Shown piece after piece: positions 62,480-64,000 of a stretch of DNA of 64,000 nucleotides; the stretch's first letter is position 1, and every line of letters starts with the position of its first letter. The notes beneath the pieces were generated by a model, which made no database searches, was not told the origin of the DNA, and saw only the letters and a program-made list of their open reading frames with translations. The translations under genes and the position numbers were made by a program. The DNA is from an uncultured Wenzhouxiangella sp. GTDB taxonomy: Bacteria; Pseudomonadota; Gammaproteobacteria; Xanthomonadales; Wenzhouxiangellaceae. The DNA lies in NCBI GenBank assembly GCA_913057195.1, contig CAJXNL010000012.1:1-64000 (forward strand), in the 5' to 3' direction.

Positions 62480-63301
62480 ATGCCAGAAGGACCCGAGATT
62501 CGACGCGCCGCCGATCAGATTGAGCGGGTACTTAAAGGACATGTTGCCCAGGACGTTCAATTTGGGTTGCCTCCACTGAAGCAATACGAAAAATCACTCA
62601 CGGGTCAAAGCGTGCTGGGCATCGAAACCCGGGGCAAGGCCATGCTGACCCATTTCGATCATGGTGTGAGCATTTATTCTCACAACCAGCTCTATGGCGT
62701 GTGGCGCGTCGTCAAACGAGGCCATTTGCCCAACACCCGTCGCCAGCTGAGGCTCGCCATCCACACCGAAGAACACAGTGCCTTGCTCTACAGCGCCTCA
62801 GACATCAGCGTGTGGCAGACCACCGAAATTGATCAGCACCCGTTTTTGGCCAGAATCGGCCCCGACATTTTAAGTCTCGACCTCACTTGGCGGGAAGTGG
62901 CCAGCAGGCTTCAGAGCAAGAGATTTTGTAATCGAGCTTTAAGTTCGGTGTATCTCGACCAAGCCTTCTTGGCGGGCCTAGGCAACTATCTGCGAAGTGA
63001 GATTCTTTTTATCGCGGGCACACATCCAGCCAAAAAAGCGCGCGAGTTGACACGTGGCGAGCTTGGGAAGCTGGCCCGAACCACCCTCGATGTCGCGCAT
63101 CGCAGCTATCAATTGGGGGGCGTTACTTTGCCTGAGCGTCAATATAAGGCGTTGAGACAAACCGGACTGACTCATGGCAAAGCCCGCTTTTTTGTCTTTG
63201 CCAGGGCCAGCCAGCGTTGTCGAGTGTGCAAGGCCAAAATCCAAAGAGAATCGGCCAATTCACGACGGATTTATATCTGTCCTCGTTGCCAGCCGGTTTA
63301 G
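62480..63301 (+). CDS. nei: Endonuclease VIII (Nei-type DNA glycosylase)
   Basis: A 273-residue base-excision enzyme for oxidised pyrimidines. The catalytic N-terminus MPEGPEIRRAADQIE supplies Pro2/Glu3. The helix-two-turn-helix region is DQAFLAGLGNYLRSEILF. The C-terminal zinc finger is CRVCKAKI...YICPRC. Cleavage of the initiator Met at ATG 62480 is needed for activity, so the track start 10 codons upstream is wrong. It stands alone between the BASS transporter and the channel gene. Confidence 0.93.
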   Translation: MPEGPEIRRAADQIERVLKGHVAQDVQFGLPPLKQYEKSLTGQSVLGIETRGKAMLTHFDHGVSIYSHNQLYGVWRVVKRGHLPNTRRQLRLAIHTEEHSALLYSASDISVWQTTEIDQHPFLARIGPDILSLDLTWREVASRLQSKRFCNRALSSVYLDQAFLAGLGNYLRSEILFIAGTHPAKKARELTRGELGKLARTTLDVAHRSYQLGGVTLPERQYKALRQTGLTHGKARFFVFARASQRCRVCKAKIQRESANSRRIYICPRCQPV

Positions 63302-63431
63302 CAGATGGCCGCGGTATTAAAAACGAGATGGTTGATGCCAAAACGCGCGCCGAGGCGGATTTAAGAAATATACTAAGCGCTGGTCTCCCAGTATGACGGT
63401 CATCTGGGCCAGCAACACGAACGGATAAACG

Positions 63432-63908
63432 ATGCAGATTGGTCAACCAGAATGGATTGCCGTGATCACCACAATGATCGTTGTGTTGGCGGCGGTATTT
63501 TTTCATTTCGAAGCCATGGCGGCATTGAACCGCTGGACCAAACGTCAGCCCGTTGTTCAACGTCTCGATTACCATCACCGACCCACCTTGCTCAAAGTGG
63601 TGTTTGTTCTGTTGATGGTTCACATCATCGAAATTTGGTGGTTTGGCGCTGCTTTTTGGTGGTTGGATGGCCAGCCTGGCTTGGGCGAGATCACTGGCTA
63701 TGATGAGATGAACTTTATGGAGTATGTCTATCTCTCAGCCACCACGTATACCACCGTCGGCTTTGGCGATCTCTTTGTCACCGGGCCCATGCGCTTTTTG
63801 GCGGGCACTGAAGCGCTGGTGGGATTTTTATTGATCACTTGGTCGGCGTCGTTTACTTATTTGGTGATGGTGCGGACTTGGGGCGAGGGCACAGACTCGC
63901 CGCTCTAG
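63432..63908 (+). CDS. Two-transmembrane potassium channel-like protein
   Basis: A 158-residue membrane protein with the K+ selectivity filter TTYTTVGFGDL between predicted helices. An additional N-terminal helix (residues 8-25) precedes the pore pair, and there is no regulatory RCK domain. It fits the ion-channel (PF07885) group of small KcsA-like or orphan channel proteins. Gating and physiological role are unknown. ATG 63432 is a clear start. Confidence 0.85.
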   Translation: MQIGQPEWIAVITTMIVVLAAVFFHFEAMAALNRWTKRQPVVQRLDYHHRPTLLKVVFVLLMVHIIEIWWFGAAFWWLDGQPGLGEITGYDEMNFMEYVYLSATTYTTVGFGDLFVTGPMRFLAGTEALVGFLLITWSASFTYLVMVRTWGEGTDSPL

Positions 63909-63929
63909 ATGTGGCTAGGATGTAGATGA

Positions 63930-64000
63930 CTAGATCGCTGGATTCATCAGCAGGAAGGCGATGCCAATGGCGCCGATCAGTAGCAAGATGCCCAAGCACC
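63930..64000 (-). CDS. 3' end of a minus-strand gene (partial, hydrophobic C-terminus)
   Basis: The minus strand reads LGILLLIGAIGIAFLLMNPAI and stops at 63930. The frame is open to the window edge, and the peptide looks like a transmembrane helix at the end of a membrane protein. Only about 22 codons are visible, so the family cannot be named. Confidence 0.4.
   Translation of the reverse strand, partial: CLGILLLIGAIGIAFLLMNPAI

Overview
The window is a bacterial chromosome segment from a Gram-negative gammaproteobacterium of fairly high GC. Supporting marks are the lptD-surA-pdxA-rsmA order, two TonB-dependent receptors, a polA locus followed by a structured small-RNA candidate, glutaminyl-tRNA synthetase, the bioC/comF pairing and tRNA-Ile(CAU). 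The paralogue set (secreted S9 peptidases, an Oar-like receptor, LtaS-like sulfatase, DUF3144 and DUF4870 proteins) suggests a free-living, peptide-scavenging lineage, but genus cannot be read from the sequence. No phage, intact insertion sequence or CRISPR array was seen.

Layout: 1-616 is the end of an rRNA operon (23S 3' end, 5S, terminator). 700-12417 holds a dicarboxylate/amino-acid symporter, glnS, a bactofilin, two orphan proteins, a secreted S9 peptidase, a PlsC-type acyltransferase, a YegS-type lipid kinase, pyrC and an SCCPDH-like reductase. 12573-25440 is a peptide and amino-acid scavenging block: TonB receptor, secreted S9 peptidase, LtaS-like phosphoglycerol transferase, fused 5-oxoprolinase and a PutP-like symporter. 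25822-29223 is the most accessory stretch: a four-gene metal-handling cluster (MerT-like, MerP-like, outer-membrane-like and His/Cys-rich secreted proteins), a decayed TonB copper receptor, a decayed copy of an antitoxin gene, an intact VapBC-type module and tRNA-Ile(CAU).

29241-36393 carries DUF3144, a Cu-Zn SOD with an altered zinc ligand, bioC, comF and a minus-strand operon grx-fakAB-plsY-birA-ubiA. In that operon a FakA-like fatty-acid kinase is fused to a DegV/FakB acyl-binding domain, directly upstream of and overlapping plsY. 36657-47890 has an Oar-like receptor, sdaA, prfC, a CNT nucleoside transporter, msrB, a methyltransferase and lptD. 47911-55830 is surA-pdxA-rsmA, a DUF2782 protein, polA, a predicted three-hairpin sRNA behind a sigma-E-like promoter, and glmU.

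55831-64000 has a DUF4870 protein, a fatty acyl desaturase, an SGNH hydrolase, tatD, tRNA-Thr(UGU), a hipBA module with a 53-bp nested palindromic operator, a BASS-family transporter, endonuclease VIII, a two-TM potassium channel and the 3' end of another gene. Themes are membrane lipid synthesis and remodelling (plsY/fakAB, plsC, lipid kinase, desaturase, LtaS-like), envelope biogenesis (lptD, surA, glmU) and peptide/amino-acid use (receptors, S9 peptidases, oxoprolinase, SdaA, symporters). Genes are tightly packed, with many convergent pairs overlapping at their 3' ends. The ORF track allows TTG/GTG starts, so I reassigned many starts using ribosome-binding sites and signal peptides.
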